Assembly (NCBI RefSeq): GCF_008329905.1
Contig: NZ_CP032155.1
Location: 2,666,001-2,730,000 of the forward strand
Length of the DNA stretch: 64,000 bases
Direction: 5' to 3'
From: Mycobacterium sp. ELW1
GTDB taxonomy: Bacteria; Actinomycetota; Actinomycetes; Mycobacteriales; Mycobacteriaceae
How positions within the stretch are numbered: the stretch's first letter is position 1; each line of letters begins with the position of its first letter. Of the stretch, positions 7,902 through 15,708 are shown in pieces. The notes under the pieces were generated by a model, which saw only the letters and a program-made list of their open reading frames with translations, did no database searches and had not been told where the DNA came from. The position numbers were made by a program, and so were the translations under genes.

Positions 7902-8625
7902 GGCCGAGGTGCTGCTCGAGATCCGCGACGCCGTCGTCCACTACGGCAGGATCGAAGCGCTGCACGGCGTTTCGCTCGAGGTGCGACAGGGCGAGCTGGT
8001 GACCCTGCTGGGCTCCAACGGCGCAGGCAAGACCACGATGATGCGGGCGATCTCAGGGCTTCGGCCGTTGTCGTCGGGATCGGTGTGGTTCGAGGGCCGC
8101 GACATCAGCCGGGTCAAGGCTCATCAGCGTGCCATCGACGGCCTCATCCAGGCCCCCGAGGGCCGCGGTGTCTTCCCCGGAATGACCGTGACCGAGAACC
8201 TCGAAATGGGCTGCTACGGGCGCAAGTTCGACAGCAAAGCGGAGCGTCGTGCGCGTCTCGATTGGGTGTTCGAGACATTCCCGAGGCTTGCCGAGCGCCG
8301 TACCCAGGTCGGCGGCACCCTGTCCGGTGGGGAACAGCAGATGCTCGCCATCGGACGCGCGCTGATGGCCCGCCCGCGAGTGTTGCTGCTCGACGAGCCG
8401 TCGATGGGCCTTGCGCCGATGATCATTTCGCAGATCTTCAAGATCATCTCCGAGATCAACGCGCAGGGCACCACCGTCCTGCTGGTGGAGCAGAACGCTC
8501 AGCAGGCGCTGACCCGGTCCGATCGCGCCTACATCCTGGAGACCGGAACCATCACCCGCAGTGGGGTGGCCCGAGAGTTGTTGGCCGACGACAGTATTCG
8601 CGCGGCGTATCTCGGGGTGGCGTGA
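7888..8625 (+). CDS. livF: Branched-chain amino acid ABC transporter ATPase LivF
   Basis: 245 residues. Walker A GSNGAGKTT near 42, Q-loop LIQAPEGRGVFPGMTV, signature LSGGEQQMLAIGRAL, Walker B VLLLDEPSMGLAP, and switch region LLVEQNAQQAL are all intact. Second ATPase of the LIV-type importer; it begins 14 nt inside livG. Its TGA (8623-8625) abuts the stop of the convergent membrane protein gene (8626-8628). Confidence 0.93.
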   Translation: MTSSEAEVLLEIRDAVVHYGRIEALHGVSLEVRQGELVTLLGSNGAGKTTMMRAISGLRPLSSGSVWFEGRDISRVKAHQRAIDGLIQAPEGRGVFPGMTVTENLEMGCYGRKFDSKAERRARLDWVFETFPRLAERRTQVGGTLSGGEQQMLAIGRALMARPRVLLLDEPSMGLAPMIISQIFKIISEINAQGTTVLLVEQNAQQALTRSDRAYILETGTITRSGVARELLADDSIRAAYLGVA

Positions 8626-9108
8626 TCACTCGGAGAGTTTGGTGAGCAACAGGTAGGCGCTTGTCAGGCCCCCCACGATGGCCACGCACGTCGTGGGCAG
8701 CAGTGCGTAGGGAGCCCACCGCGCACCGGTGAGCAACAGCAGGCCCGTGAGCGCGATACCGAGTGCTGTGGTGACATTCGGGTTGACTCGCTTCAACATT
8801 CGGCTCAGCGGGTTCTCCGCGGCGGTGTCTTCGGCAGACCTACCGAGAAAGATCAGCAGGATCGTTGCGCCAACAGCCAGCACGATGAGCTCGGCGCCGA
8901 CGACCCGGTGGGGTTGCGATGGAACAACCAGTACGACGGCCACCAGCAGCAGCATGGCGAACACCACCAGTGTTTGAGCTGCACGACAGCGCAGGCTCGG
9001 CGACTCGGCGATCTGCTTGGCGTGGATCGAGATCGCGACGAACAACAATCCGACGAGCGCTCCGCCGACGCCGCCGACGATTACGGCAAACGAGTCCCAA
9101 CCAGGCAT
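8626..9108 (-). CDS. Small integral membrane protein, unknown function
   Basis: 160 residues from the ATG at 9108 (MPGWDSFAVI). The open frame extends to 9315, but the upstream part is Arg-rich and non-membrane, like a shadow. Four or five hydrophobic segments are visible: about 7-27 (Gly-rich, VIVGGVGGALVGLLF), 45-63, 70-90, 112-128 and 133-153. I recognise no family beyond a general membrane protein. No clear ribosome binding site precedes the ATG, so the start is uncertain. Confidence 0.65.
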   Translation of the reverse strand: MPGWDSFAVIVGGVGGALVGLLFVAISIHAKQIAESPSLRCRAAQTLVVFAMLLLVAVVLVVPSQPHRVVGAELIVLAVGATILLIFLGRSAEDTAAENPLSRMLKRVNPNVTTALGIALTGLLLLTGARWAPYALLPTTCVAIVGGLTSAYLLLTKLSE

Positions 9109-9173
9109 CAGATGACGGTACCGCTCCGAGCCGGACCGAGCTGTTCGGCCGAGAGGCGATGCCGTGCGGTCTA

Positions 9174-9941
9174 CTAGCCCAGCGTGAGCACCCGCGGGCC
9201 CTGCTCGGTGATCGCGATCGTGTGCTCGGAATGTGCGGTGTTGGATCCGTCGGCCGCGCGCAGTGTCCAGCCATCCGGATCGACGATCAGCTGATTGGTT
9301 CCGCGTCCCCACCACGGCTCGAGTGCCAGCGTCAGACCGGGTTTGAGCACCATGCCGCGGCCGCGCTTGCCTCGGTTGGGCACGTGCGGGTCCTCATGCA
9401 TGGTGCGGCCCAGCCCGTGCCCGCCGAAGTCGGTGTTGACGGCGTACCCCGCGGCAGCGGCCACATCGCCGATGGCCGCGGAGATGTCGCCGAGCCGCCC
9501 GCCGGGAACCGCGGCCGCGATGCCGGCGGCCAGGGCGCGGCGCGTGGACTCGACCAGTGCGGTGTCCGCGGCGTTCGGGTTGTCGCCGACCACCACCGTG
9601 ATCGCGGAGTCGGCCACCCACCCGTCGATCGAGACGGCGAAATCCAGCTTCAGCAGATCGCCGTCGCGCAGGACGTAATCCCACGGAAGGCCATGCAGCA
9701 CAGCATCATTGACCGAGAGGCAGATGACATTGCGGAACGGGCCGCGGCCGAACGACGGCGAATAGTCCCAGTAGCAGGACGTCGCGCCGCGCTCGTCGAT
9801 CAGAGCCCTGGCGCGGTGTTCGAGTTGCATCAGGTTCACGCCCGGTTCGGCCTCGTCCGCCAGCGTCGCCAGTGTGCGCGCCACGAAGTCACCCGTGACG
9901 GCCATCTTGTCGATTTCCTTGGCGGTCTTGAGTTCGATCAT
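9174..9941 (-). CDS. map: Type I methionine aminopeptidase
   Basis: 255 residues (MIELKTAKEID...). It removes the initiator Met from nascent proteins. The family ligands are visible: His in VLHGLPWD, the first Asp in KLDFAVSIDGW, the second Asp in VADSAIT, His in GHGLGRTMHEDP, Glu in ALEPWW and Glu in SEHTIAIT, binding two metal ions. It lacks an N-terminal SH3-binding extension, so it is the short class. The gene is divergent from an XRE regulator, and palindromes lie in the 49-nt gap. Mycobacteria usually carry other map genes elsewhere, so this may be an extra copy; a much longer open frame upstream is a shadow of neighbouring genes. Confidence 0.92.
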   Translation of the reverse strand: MIELKTAKEIDKMAVTGDFVARTLATLADEAEPGVNLMQLEHRARALIDERGATSCYWDYSPSFGRGPFRNVICLSVNDAVLHGLPWDYVLRDGDLLKLDFAVSIDGWVADSAITVVVGDNPNAADTALVESTRRALAAGIAAAVPGGRLGDISAAIGDVAAAAGYAVNTDFGGHGLGRTMHEDPHVPNRGKRGRGMVLKPGLTLALEPWWGRGTNQLIVDPDGWTLRAADGSNTAHSEHTIAITEQGPRVLTLG

Positions 9942-9961
9942 CGGAGTGCGATTCCCTTCGT

Positions 9962-9983
9962 CGGTATTTTTATACCGTATACT
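9962..9983. promoter_or_regulatory. Overlapping palindromes and -10 box between map and the XRE gene
   Basis: CGGTAT-TTTT-ATACCG (9962-9977) is a perfect 6-bp inverted repeat, and TATAC-C-GTATA (9971-9981) is a second one sharing half of it. The -10-like TATACT (9978-9983) ends 7 nt before the XRE gene's ATG at 9991, so the transcript is probably leaderless. The arrangement suits autoregulation by the XRE protein and possible control of map. Confidence 0.55.
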
Positions 9984-9990
9984 CGATCGC

Positions 9991-10266
9991 ATGGTGCGCG
10001 TACCGCTGAGCCCCGAGCAGATCCGATCCGGACAACGCCTCGGCGCGCTGATCAGGACGGCGCGGGCCGGCCGCGCACCCGAGGTCATCGCCAAGGACGC
10101 GGGTATCTCCCCGGAGACGCTGCGCAAGATCGAGGTCGGTCGGTTGCCCAGTCCCAGCTTCGGCACCGTCGTAAGCCTGTGCGACGCACTGGGTTTGCCG
10201 CTGCAGGACGCCGTCGATGTATGGCGGGGCGGCAGCGCGCAGCCTAGTCGACGCGAAACCGCTTGA
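9991..10266 (+). CDS. XRE-family HTH transcriptional regulator
   Basis: 91 residues from the ATG at 9991, chosen over a longer frame (9874) because TATACT lies 7 nt upstream, implying a leaderless mRNA. A single Cro/CI-type helix-turn-helix fills about 14-70 (LIRTARAGRAPEVIAKDAG, SPETLRKIEVGRLPSPSF). There is no sensor or oligomerisation domain beyond the short tail. It is divergent from map, with palindromes between them. The 3' end overlaps the convergent DUF167 gene by 23 nt. Confidence 0.85.
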   Translation: MVRVPLSPEQIRSGQRLGALIRTARAGRAPEVIAKDAGISPETLRKIEVGRLPSPSFGTVVSLCDALGLPLQDAVDVWRGGSAQPSRRETA

Positions 10267-10471
10267 CCCGCGACGTCGCGCCCGCCGTCAACGTCACCGC
10301 GCTGCGCGGTACCCCGAGGTGCTTCGCGAGCAGCCGAGCCGCGGCCTCGGTGGCCTTGCCCTCGAGGGCGGGCTCCCGTACGAAGATCGTCAGCGAACCG
10401 TCGTCGGCCGTCTCGACCAGCGGCCCCTTGCGGCTGCCCGGCTTGACGGTGACGACGACGGTCTGGCTCAC
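10244..10471 (-). CDS. DUF167 (YggU-family) protein
   Basis: 75 residues with the DUF167 pattern: VVVTVKPGSRK at the start, EGKATEAAARLLAKHLGVP in the middle and VTLTAGATSRVKRFRV at the end. The function of the family is unknown. The GTG start (10469-10471) follows the TAG of the upstream thiolase-like gene with no gap, which suggests translational coupling in the DUF35–Ltp–DUF167 operon. Its end overlaps the convergent XRE gene. Confidence 0.88.
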   Translation of the reverse strand: MSQTVVVTVKPGSRKGPLVETADDGSLTIFVREPALEGKATEAAARLLAKHLGVPRSAVTLTAGATSRVKRFRVD

Positions 10472-11671
10472 CTAGCGGGCGACGACCACCGACGAGCCGT
10501 GGCCGAACAGGCCCTGATTGGCGGTGACGCCGACCTTGGCGCCCTCGACCTGACGGCCGGTGGCCTGACCCTTGAGCTGCCAGGTGAGTTCGCAGACCTG
10601 GGCGATCGCCTGGGCGGGGATGGCCTCGCCGAAGCTGGCCAGACCGCCGGAGGCGTTGACCGGAATCCGGCCGCCGATCGTGGTGGCGCCGCTGCGCAGT
10701 AGCTGCTCGGCTTCGCCCTTGGCGCACAACCCCAGATGCTCGTACCAGTCGAGTTCGAGTGCGGTGGACAGGTCGTAGACCTCGGCCAGCGACAGGTCCT
10801 CCGGGCCGATGCCGGCCTCGGCGTAGGCGGCGTCGAGGATCTGATCCTTGAACACCCGGTCCGGGCCCGGCACCACAGCGGTGGAATCGGTTGCGATGTC
10901 TGGCAATTCGGGCAGATGCTGGGGATACTGCGGGCTCTGCAGGCTCACCGCGCGCACCGACGGCACGCCCTGTACCGAGCCGAGATGCTTCTCGGTGAAC
11001 GCCTTGCTGGCCACGATCACCGCAGCCGCGCCATCGGACGTCGCGCAGATGTCCAGCAGCCGAAGGGGATCGGAGACCACCGGGCTGGCCAGCACGTCTT
11101 CGACGCTGGCCTCTTTGCGATAGCGGGCGTTCGGATTGTTCAACCCGTGCTGGGCGTTCTTGACCTTCACCTGGGCGAAGTCCTCGAGCGTCGCGCCGTA
11201 GAGATCCATCCGGCGGCGCGCGAGCAGCGCGAAGTACACCGTGTTGGTGGCGCCGATCAGGTGGAAGCGCTGCCAGTCGGGATCGTTGCGGCGTTCGCCA
11301 CCGACCGGGGCGAAAAAGCCCTTCGGGGTGGTGTCGGCGCCGATGACGAGCGCCACGTCGCAGAAGCCGGCCAGGATCTGCGCCCGGGCGCTCTGCAGGG
11401 CCTGCGAACCGCTGGCGCAAGCCGCGTAGCTCGAGGTGACCGGGATGCCGTTCCAGCCGAGTTTCTGCGCGAAGGTCGCACCGGCGACGAAACCGGGGTA
11501 GCCGTTGCGGATGGTGTCGGCGCCGGCGACCAGTTGGATCTGGCGCCAGTCCAAGCCGGCCTCGGCCAGCGCGGCGCGGGCGGCGACGACGCCGTACTCG
11601 GTGAAGTCGCGGCCCCATTTGCCCCACGGGTGCATGCCCGCGCCGAGGATGTAGACGGGCTCAGCGGTCAT
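10472..11671 (-). CDS. Thiolase-like lipid-transfer protein (Rv1627c type)
   Basis: 399 residues from the ATG at 11671, which overlaps the stop of the DUF35 gene (ATGA). Thiolase fold of the SCP2/Ltp class: the nucleophile-loop Cys is present (SYAACASGSQAL, about 82-93), but the usual GHP-type histidine motif is replaced by ASFGEAIPAQ. The C-terminal segment reads NQGLFGHGSSVVV. Such proteins paired with DUF35 partners can act as acyl-CoA thiolases or, as in the Ltp2–ChsH2 system of steroid breakdown, as retro-aldolases. The pair is conserved next to polA in mycobacteria (Rv1627c/Rv1628c). The precise substrate is not evident. Confidence 0.88.
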   Translation of the reverse strand: MTAEPVYILGAGMHPWGKWGRDFTEYGVVAARAALAEAGLDWRQIQLVAGADTIRNGYPGFVAGATFAQKLGWNGIPVTSSYAACASGSQALQSARAQILAGFCDVALVIGADTTPKGFFAPVGGERRNDPDWQRFHLIGATNTVYFALLARRRMDLYGATLEDFAQVKVKNAQHGLNNPNARYRKEASVEDVLASPVVSDPLRLLDICATSDGAAAVIVASKAFTEKHLGSVQGVPSVRAVSLQSPQYPQHLPELPDIATDSTAVVPGPDRVFKDQILDAAYAEAGIGPEDLSLAEVYDLSTALELDWYEHLGLCAKGEAEQLLRSGATTIGGRIPVNASGGLASFGEAIPAQAIAQVCELTWQLKGQATGRQVEGAKVGVTANQGLFGHGSSVVVAR

Positions 11672-12120
11672 TTCGCGATCTCCCATGCGTAGGTGACGCG
11701 CTCGGTGCCGTCGTCGTCGGTGTAGAGCGTCATGGTGGTCAGCTCCACCTCCATGCCGACCTTCAGGTCAGCGGCCAGCGTGCCTTCGACGACCTTGCCC
11801 AGCACGATCAGGCCCTCGTCGGCAAGCTCGACAGCGGCGACCGCGAACGGCTCGAACGGGTCCGGCGACGGATACGGCGGGGGCGGCGCGTACCGGTTCT
11901 CGGTGTAGCTCCACACCGTCCCGCGCCGCGACAGCGCGACGGCGTCGAGAACATCGCTGTCGCAGGCCGGGTTGGGGCAGTTGTTGGCCCGTGGCGGGAA
12001 CACATAGGTTCCGCACTGCGGGCACTTGCCGCCGATCAGATGCGGCACACCGGCGTCGTCGTGGTCCCACCAACCGTCGATCGCCGGTAGTTGCGTGGGG
12101 GCGTCTGGAGAAGCTGGCAC
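11668..12120 (-). CDS. DUF35 Zn-ribbon/OB-fold acyl-CoA-binding protein (Rv1628c type)
   Basis: 150 residues. A rubredoxin-like zinc ribbon (CPQC at about 33-36 and CPNPAC at about 48-53) is followed by an OB-fold (about 65-145, TVWSYTENRYAPPPPYPSP ... VGMEVELTTMT). DUF35 proteins bind acyl-CoA and partner with thiolase-like enzymes; the 4-nt overlap with the next gene makes that partnership near certain. Predicted cytosolic. Confidence 0.9.
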   Translation of the reverse strand: MPASPDAPTQLPAIDGWWDHDDAGVPHLIGGKCPQCGTYVFPPRANNCPNPACDSDVLDAVALSRRGTVWSYTENRYAPPPPYPSPDPFEPFAVAAVELADEGLIVLGKVVEGTLAADLKVGMEVELTTMTLYTDDDGTERVTYAWEIAK

Positions 12121-12215
12121 GGGGTCATCGTAAGCGATGCGGGCCGCCGAATTGAAACGTGTTCCAGTTCGGAAAGTTGGGATCGGTAGCCGGCGACTCG
12201 GGGTGAAGTCGCGGC

Positions 12216-12512
12216 ATGGGACTTTTCAAGAAACTGAGTGATCCTGCCCTGCTGGGCGGCCCGTCGAACAGGTCAGTGGCCGACGATGACCCCATCTGGG
12301 AACCCATCAACGGCATCTCGCTGGGCAACTACGCCGATCTCGCCCTCACCGCGCAGAAGCGTGGCATCACCGACGAGGCAGGCATGATCGCCCTGGGGCA
12401 GGAACGCGGCTGGGATCCGGCCGATACCAAGGCCGCGCTCGACGGGTGGGTGCAGCGGATGGGCCAGTCGATGGCGGTGGGACAGCGGTTTCGCAAGCTC
12501 CTCGGGTACTGA
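12216..12512 (+). CDS. Conserved small hypothetical protein
   Basis: 98 residues, soluble. The N-terminus (MGLFKKLSDPALLGG) is followed by a helical region with WEPINGISLGNYADLA and a second part ERGWDPADTKAALDGW. I recognise no characterised family. It lies just upstream of polA in the same direction with a 29-nt gap and may be co-transcribed with it. Confidence 0.75.
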   Translation: MGLFKKLSDPALLGGPSNRSVADDDPIWEPINGISLGNYADLALTAQKRGITDEAGMIALGQERGWDPADTKAALDGWVQRMGQSMAVGQRFRKLLGY

Positions 12513-12541
12513 GTGTCGGGGGCGGTGCATAGAGTGATGGC

Positions 12542-15241
12542 GTGACGGCGAGCGCTACGGATCAAAAACCCACATTGTTGTTGCTGGATGGCAATTCGCT
12601 GGCGTTCCGGGCCTTCTACGCTCTGCCCGCCGAGAACTTCAAAACGAAGAACGGGCTGACCACCAACGCGGTCTACGGGTTCACCGCCATGCTGATCAAC
12701 CTGCTGCGCGACGAACAGCCCACCCACATCGCCGCCGCGTTCGACGTCTCCCGGCAGACCTTCCGCAAGGAGAAGTACCCGGAGTACAAAGAAGGCCGCT
12801 CGGCAACGCCGGATGAGTTCCGCGGCCAGATCGAAATCACCAAGGAAGTTCTCAACGCACTCGGCATCACCGTCCTGGCCGAGCCCGGCTTCGAGGCCGA
12901 CGACATCATCGCCACGCTGGCCACCCAGGCCGAGCAGGAGGCCTACCGGGTGCTGGTGGTCACCGGCGACCGCGACGCGCTGCAGCTCGTCAGTCCGGAC
13001 GTGACCGTGCTCTATCCCCGCAAGGGCGTCAGCGATCTGACCCGGTTCACCCCCGAGGCGGTGGTGGAGAAGTACGGCCTGACGCCGACGCAGTACCCCG
13101 ACTTCGCGGCGCTGCGGGGCGACCCGAGCGACAACCTGCCCGGCATCCCGGGGGTGGGGGAGAAGACCGCCGCCAAGTGGATCCTCGAATACGGCTCGCT
13201 GCAGGGATTGGTCGACAATGTCGACGCGGTGCGCGGCAAGGTCGGAGATGCGTTGCGCGAGAACCTGTCCAGCGTCATCCTCAACCGGGATCTCACCGAA
13301 CTGGTCAAGGAAGTCCCGCTGGCGCAGACCCCCGACACGCTGCGGCTACAGCCGTGGGACCGCGACCAGATCCACCGTCTGTTCGACGACCTCGAGTTCC
13401 GGGTGTTGCGCGACCGGCTGTTCGACACGCTGGCCGCGGTCGAGCCGGAGGTCGACGAGGGCTTCGATGTGCGTGGCGGGCAACTGGAACCCGGCACGGT
13501 GTCGGCGTGGCTGGCCGAGCACGCCCGAACCGGCGCCCGGTCCGGTCTCGCCGTCGTCGGCACCCATCAGGTGTACGACGGCGATGCCACCGCGGTGGCG
13601 ATCGCCACGGCCGACGGTGACGGCGCCTACATCGACACCGCAAGCCTGACCCCTGACGACGAGGCCGCGCTGGGAGCCTGGCTGGCCGATGACAGTGCGC
13701 CGAAGGTGCTGCACGAAGCCAAGATTGCCATGCACGACCTGGCCGGTCGGGGCTGGAAGCTGGCCGGCGTCACCTCCGATACCGCGCTGGCGGCGTATCT
13801 GGTGCGCCCCGGGCAGCGCAGCTTCGCCCTCGACGACCTGTCGCTGCGCTACCTGCGTCGCGAGCTGCGTGCCGATAACCCTGAGCAACAACAGCTTTCG
13901 CTCCTCGATGACAGCGAAGGCGTGGACGACCAGGCAGTGCAGACGCTCATCCTGCGCGCCCGTGCGGTGGCCGACCTGGCCGACGCACTGGACGAGGAGC
14001 TGGAGCGCATCGACTCGTCGTCGCTGCTGGGCCAGATGGAGCTGCCGGTGCAGGCTGTGCTGGCCGGGCTGGAAAACGTCGGCATCGCAGTCGATTTGGA
14101 CAAGCTGAACACCTTAGAGCGGGAGTTCGCCGAGCAGATTCGGCAAGCCGCCGACGCGGCGTTCGAGGTGATCGGTAAACAGATCAACCTGGGTTCGCCC
14201 AAGCAGCTGCAGGTTGTGCTGTTCGACGAGCTCGGCATGCCGAAGACCAAGCGCACCAAGACCGGCTACACCACCGACGCCGACGCGCTGCAGTCCTTGT
14301 TCGACAAGACCGGCCACCCGTTCCTCGAGCATCTGCTGGCCCACCGCGACGCAACCCGACTCAAGGTCACCGTCGACGGGCTGCTCAAGTCTGTTGCCGC
14401 CGACGGGCGCATCCACACCACGTTCAACCAGACCATCGCCGCGACCGGGCGGTTGTCGTCGACCGAGCCGAACCTGCAGAACATCCCGATCCGCACCGAC
14501 GCCGGGCGCCGGATCCGCGACGCGTTCATCGTCGGGGACGGTTACGGCGAGTTGATGACCGCCGACTACAGCCAGATCGAGATGCGCATCATGGCGCACC
14601 TGTCCAAGGACGAGGGCCTGATCGAGGCCTTCCGGACCGGGGAGGACCTGCACTCGTTCGTGGCGTCGCGCGCGTTCGACGTCCCGATCGACGAGGTCAA
14701 CGCCGAGCTCCGGCGTCGCGTCAAGGCGATGTCGTACGGCCTGGCCTACGGCCTGAGCGCCTATGGCCTGTCGGCGCAGCTGAAGATCTCGACCGAAGAG
14801 GCCAAGGTCCAGATGGAGCAGTACTTCAATCGGTTCGGTGGCATCCGGGACTACCTGCGCGACATCGTCGACCAGGCCCGCAAGGACGGCTACACCTCGA
14901 CGGTGTTCGGCCGGCGGCGGTACCTGCCGGAGCTGGACAGCAGCAATCGGCAGGTGCGTGAGGCCGCCGAACGCGCCGCGCTCAACGCACCCATCCAGGG
15001 CAGCGCCGCCGACCTGATCAAGGTGGCGATGATCAACGTCGACGCGGCGATGAAGGAACGCGGACTGGCATCGCGCATGCTCCTGCAGGTGCACGACGAG
15101 CTGTTGTTCGAGGTGGCGCCCGGCGAGCGCGACACCCTCGACGAGTTGGTGCGCGACAAGATGGGCAGCGCCTACCCGCTGGATGTGCCGCTCGAGGTGT
15201 CGGTCGGGTACGGCCGCAGCTGGGATGCCGCCGCGCATTAG
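12542..15241 (+). CDS. polA: DNA polymerase I
   Basis: 899 residues from a GTG. Order: 5'-3' exonuclease/FEN domain (about 10-300, LLLDGNSLAFRAFYALP, FEADDIIATL, GDRDALQLV), a degenerate 3'-5' exonuclease-like region (about 310-490) lacking the usual DEDD residues, then the family A polymerase domain. Motif A is DYSQIEMRIMAHL, motif B is RRRVKAMSYGLAYGLSAYG, and motif C is LQVHDELLFEV. It fills gaps in replication and excision repair. Loss of proofreading residues is normal for mycobacterial PolA. Length matches the family. Confidence 0.97.
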   Translation: MTASATDQKPTLLLLDGNSLAFRAFYALPAENFKTKNGLTTNAVYGFTAMLINLLRDEQPTHIAAAFDVSRQTFRKEKYPEYKEGRSATPDEFRGQIEITKEVLNALGITVLAEPGFEADDIIATLATQAEQEAYRVLVVTGDRDALQLVSPDVTVLYPRKGVSDLTRFTPEAVVEKYGLTPTQYPDFAALRGDPSDNLPGIPGVGEKTAAKWILEYGSLQGLVDNVDAVRGKVGDALRENLSSVILNRDLTELVKEVPLAQTPDTLRLQPWDRDQIHRLFDDLEFRVLRDRLFDTLAAVEPEVDEGFDVRGGQLEPGTVSAWLAEHARTGARSGLAVVGTHQVYDGDATAVAIATADGDGAYIDTASLTPDDEAALGAWLADDSAPKVLHEAKIAMHDLAGRGWKLAGVTSDTALAAYLVRPGQRSFALDDLSLRYLRRELRADNPEQQQLSLLDDSEGVDDQAVQTLILRARAVADLADALDEELERIDSSSLLGQMELPVQAVLAGLENVGIAVDLDKLNTLEREFAEQIRQAADAAFEVIGKQINLGSPKQLQVVLFDELGMPKTKRTKTGYTTDADALQSLFDKTGHPFLEHLLAHRDATRLKVTVDGLLKSVAADGRIHTTFNQTIAATGRLSSTEPNLQNIPIRTDAGRRIRDAFIVGDGYGELMTADYSQIEMRIMAHLSKDEGLIEAFRTGEDLHSFVASRAFDVPIDEVNAELRRRVKAMSYGLAYGLSAYGLSAQLKISTEEAKVQMEQYFNRFGGIRDYLRDIVDQARKDGYTSTVFGRRRYLPELDSSNRQVREAAERAALNAPIQGSAADLIKVAMINVDAAMKERGLASRMLLQVHDELLFEVAPGERDTLDELVRDKMGSAYPLDVPLEVSVGYGRSWDAAAH

Positions 15242-15412
15242 TGCCCGTGTGCCGGCCGCTACCGACCGGCCGCCACAAGCCTGATTCGCCAGGGCTGGGT
15301 GCTAGCAGCCGAGACACGGCCTCCCGACTTTTCTGTGACTCCGCTGACAATTTGCTGAATCTCGCATAGCGTGTGCGCAAACGGGGTGGGCGTGCGCGAA
15401 ACCGGGGGTTTC

Positions 15413-15592
15413 ATGTCGATAGCTCGGCGGGGAGCACACTTCGGCGTGTTTGCGTTGCTGCTCGGCTTGGCGTGGGTTGGTTTGCAGACAGCAGGTGTCG
15501 CCGGTGCCGACAGCAGCAATGCGGATTCGCCGACCACCGCGGTGGTGCTCGATCTTGGCTACGAAGTGCATTCGTCGGTGGTAGCGGTATGA
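15413..15592 (+). CDS. 59-residue exported peptide, apparent duplicate of the downstream protease leader
   Basis: Starts at the ATG at 15413, preceded by CGGGGGTTTC. Residues 1-30 form a signal peptide (basic start, then FALLLGLAWVGLQTAGVAGA). Both the ribosome-binding region and the signal peptide closely resemble those of the metallopeptidase gene 205 nt downstream, including a 22-nt identical stretch. The mature part is only about 28 residues with no domain. It may be a decayed partial duplication or a short secreted peptide; I cannot tell which. The frame ends 13 nt before the second leader's ribosome binding region. Confidence 0.5.
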   Translation: MSIARRGAHFGVFALLLGLAWVGLQTAGVAGADSSNADSPTTAVVLDLGYEVHSSVVAV

Positions 15593-15708
15593 AGTCTTTC
15601 GAGCAATGGGGGGTTTGATGGCGAAGGTCGGTTGGGAGGCGCGCGTCGGCGCTTTGGCATTCATGGCCGGGCTGTCCTGGGCTGGGTTGCAGACAGCAGG
15701 TGTCGCCG
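15482..15708 (+). repeat. 22-nt direct repeat within duplicated signal-peptide regions
   Basis: An identical 22-nt stretch occurs at 15482-15503 and 15687-15708, each encoding LQTAGVA within a signal peptide. The flanks are also similar, including the G-run and TTT before each ATG, so the duplicated unit is about 120-150 nt and has diverged. Confidence 0.75.

Noticed and set aside
9942..11627. Extension of the map frame to 817 residues
   Set aside because: The upstream part is Arg/Gly-rich shadow of the thiolase-like, DUF167 and XRE genes.
15241..15300. Terminator after polA
   Set aside because: The GC-rich palindromic words around 15250-15280 do not give a single convincing stem longer than about 5 bp.
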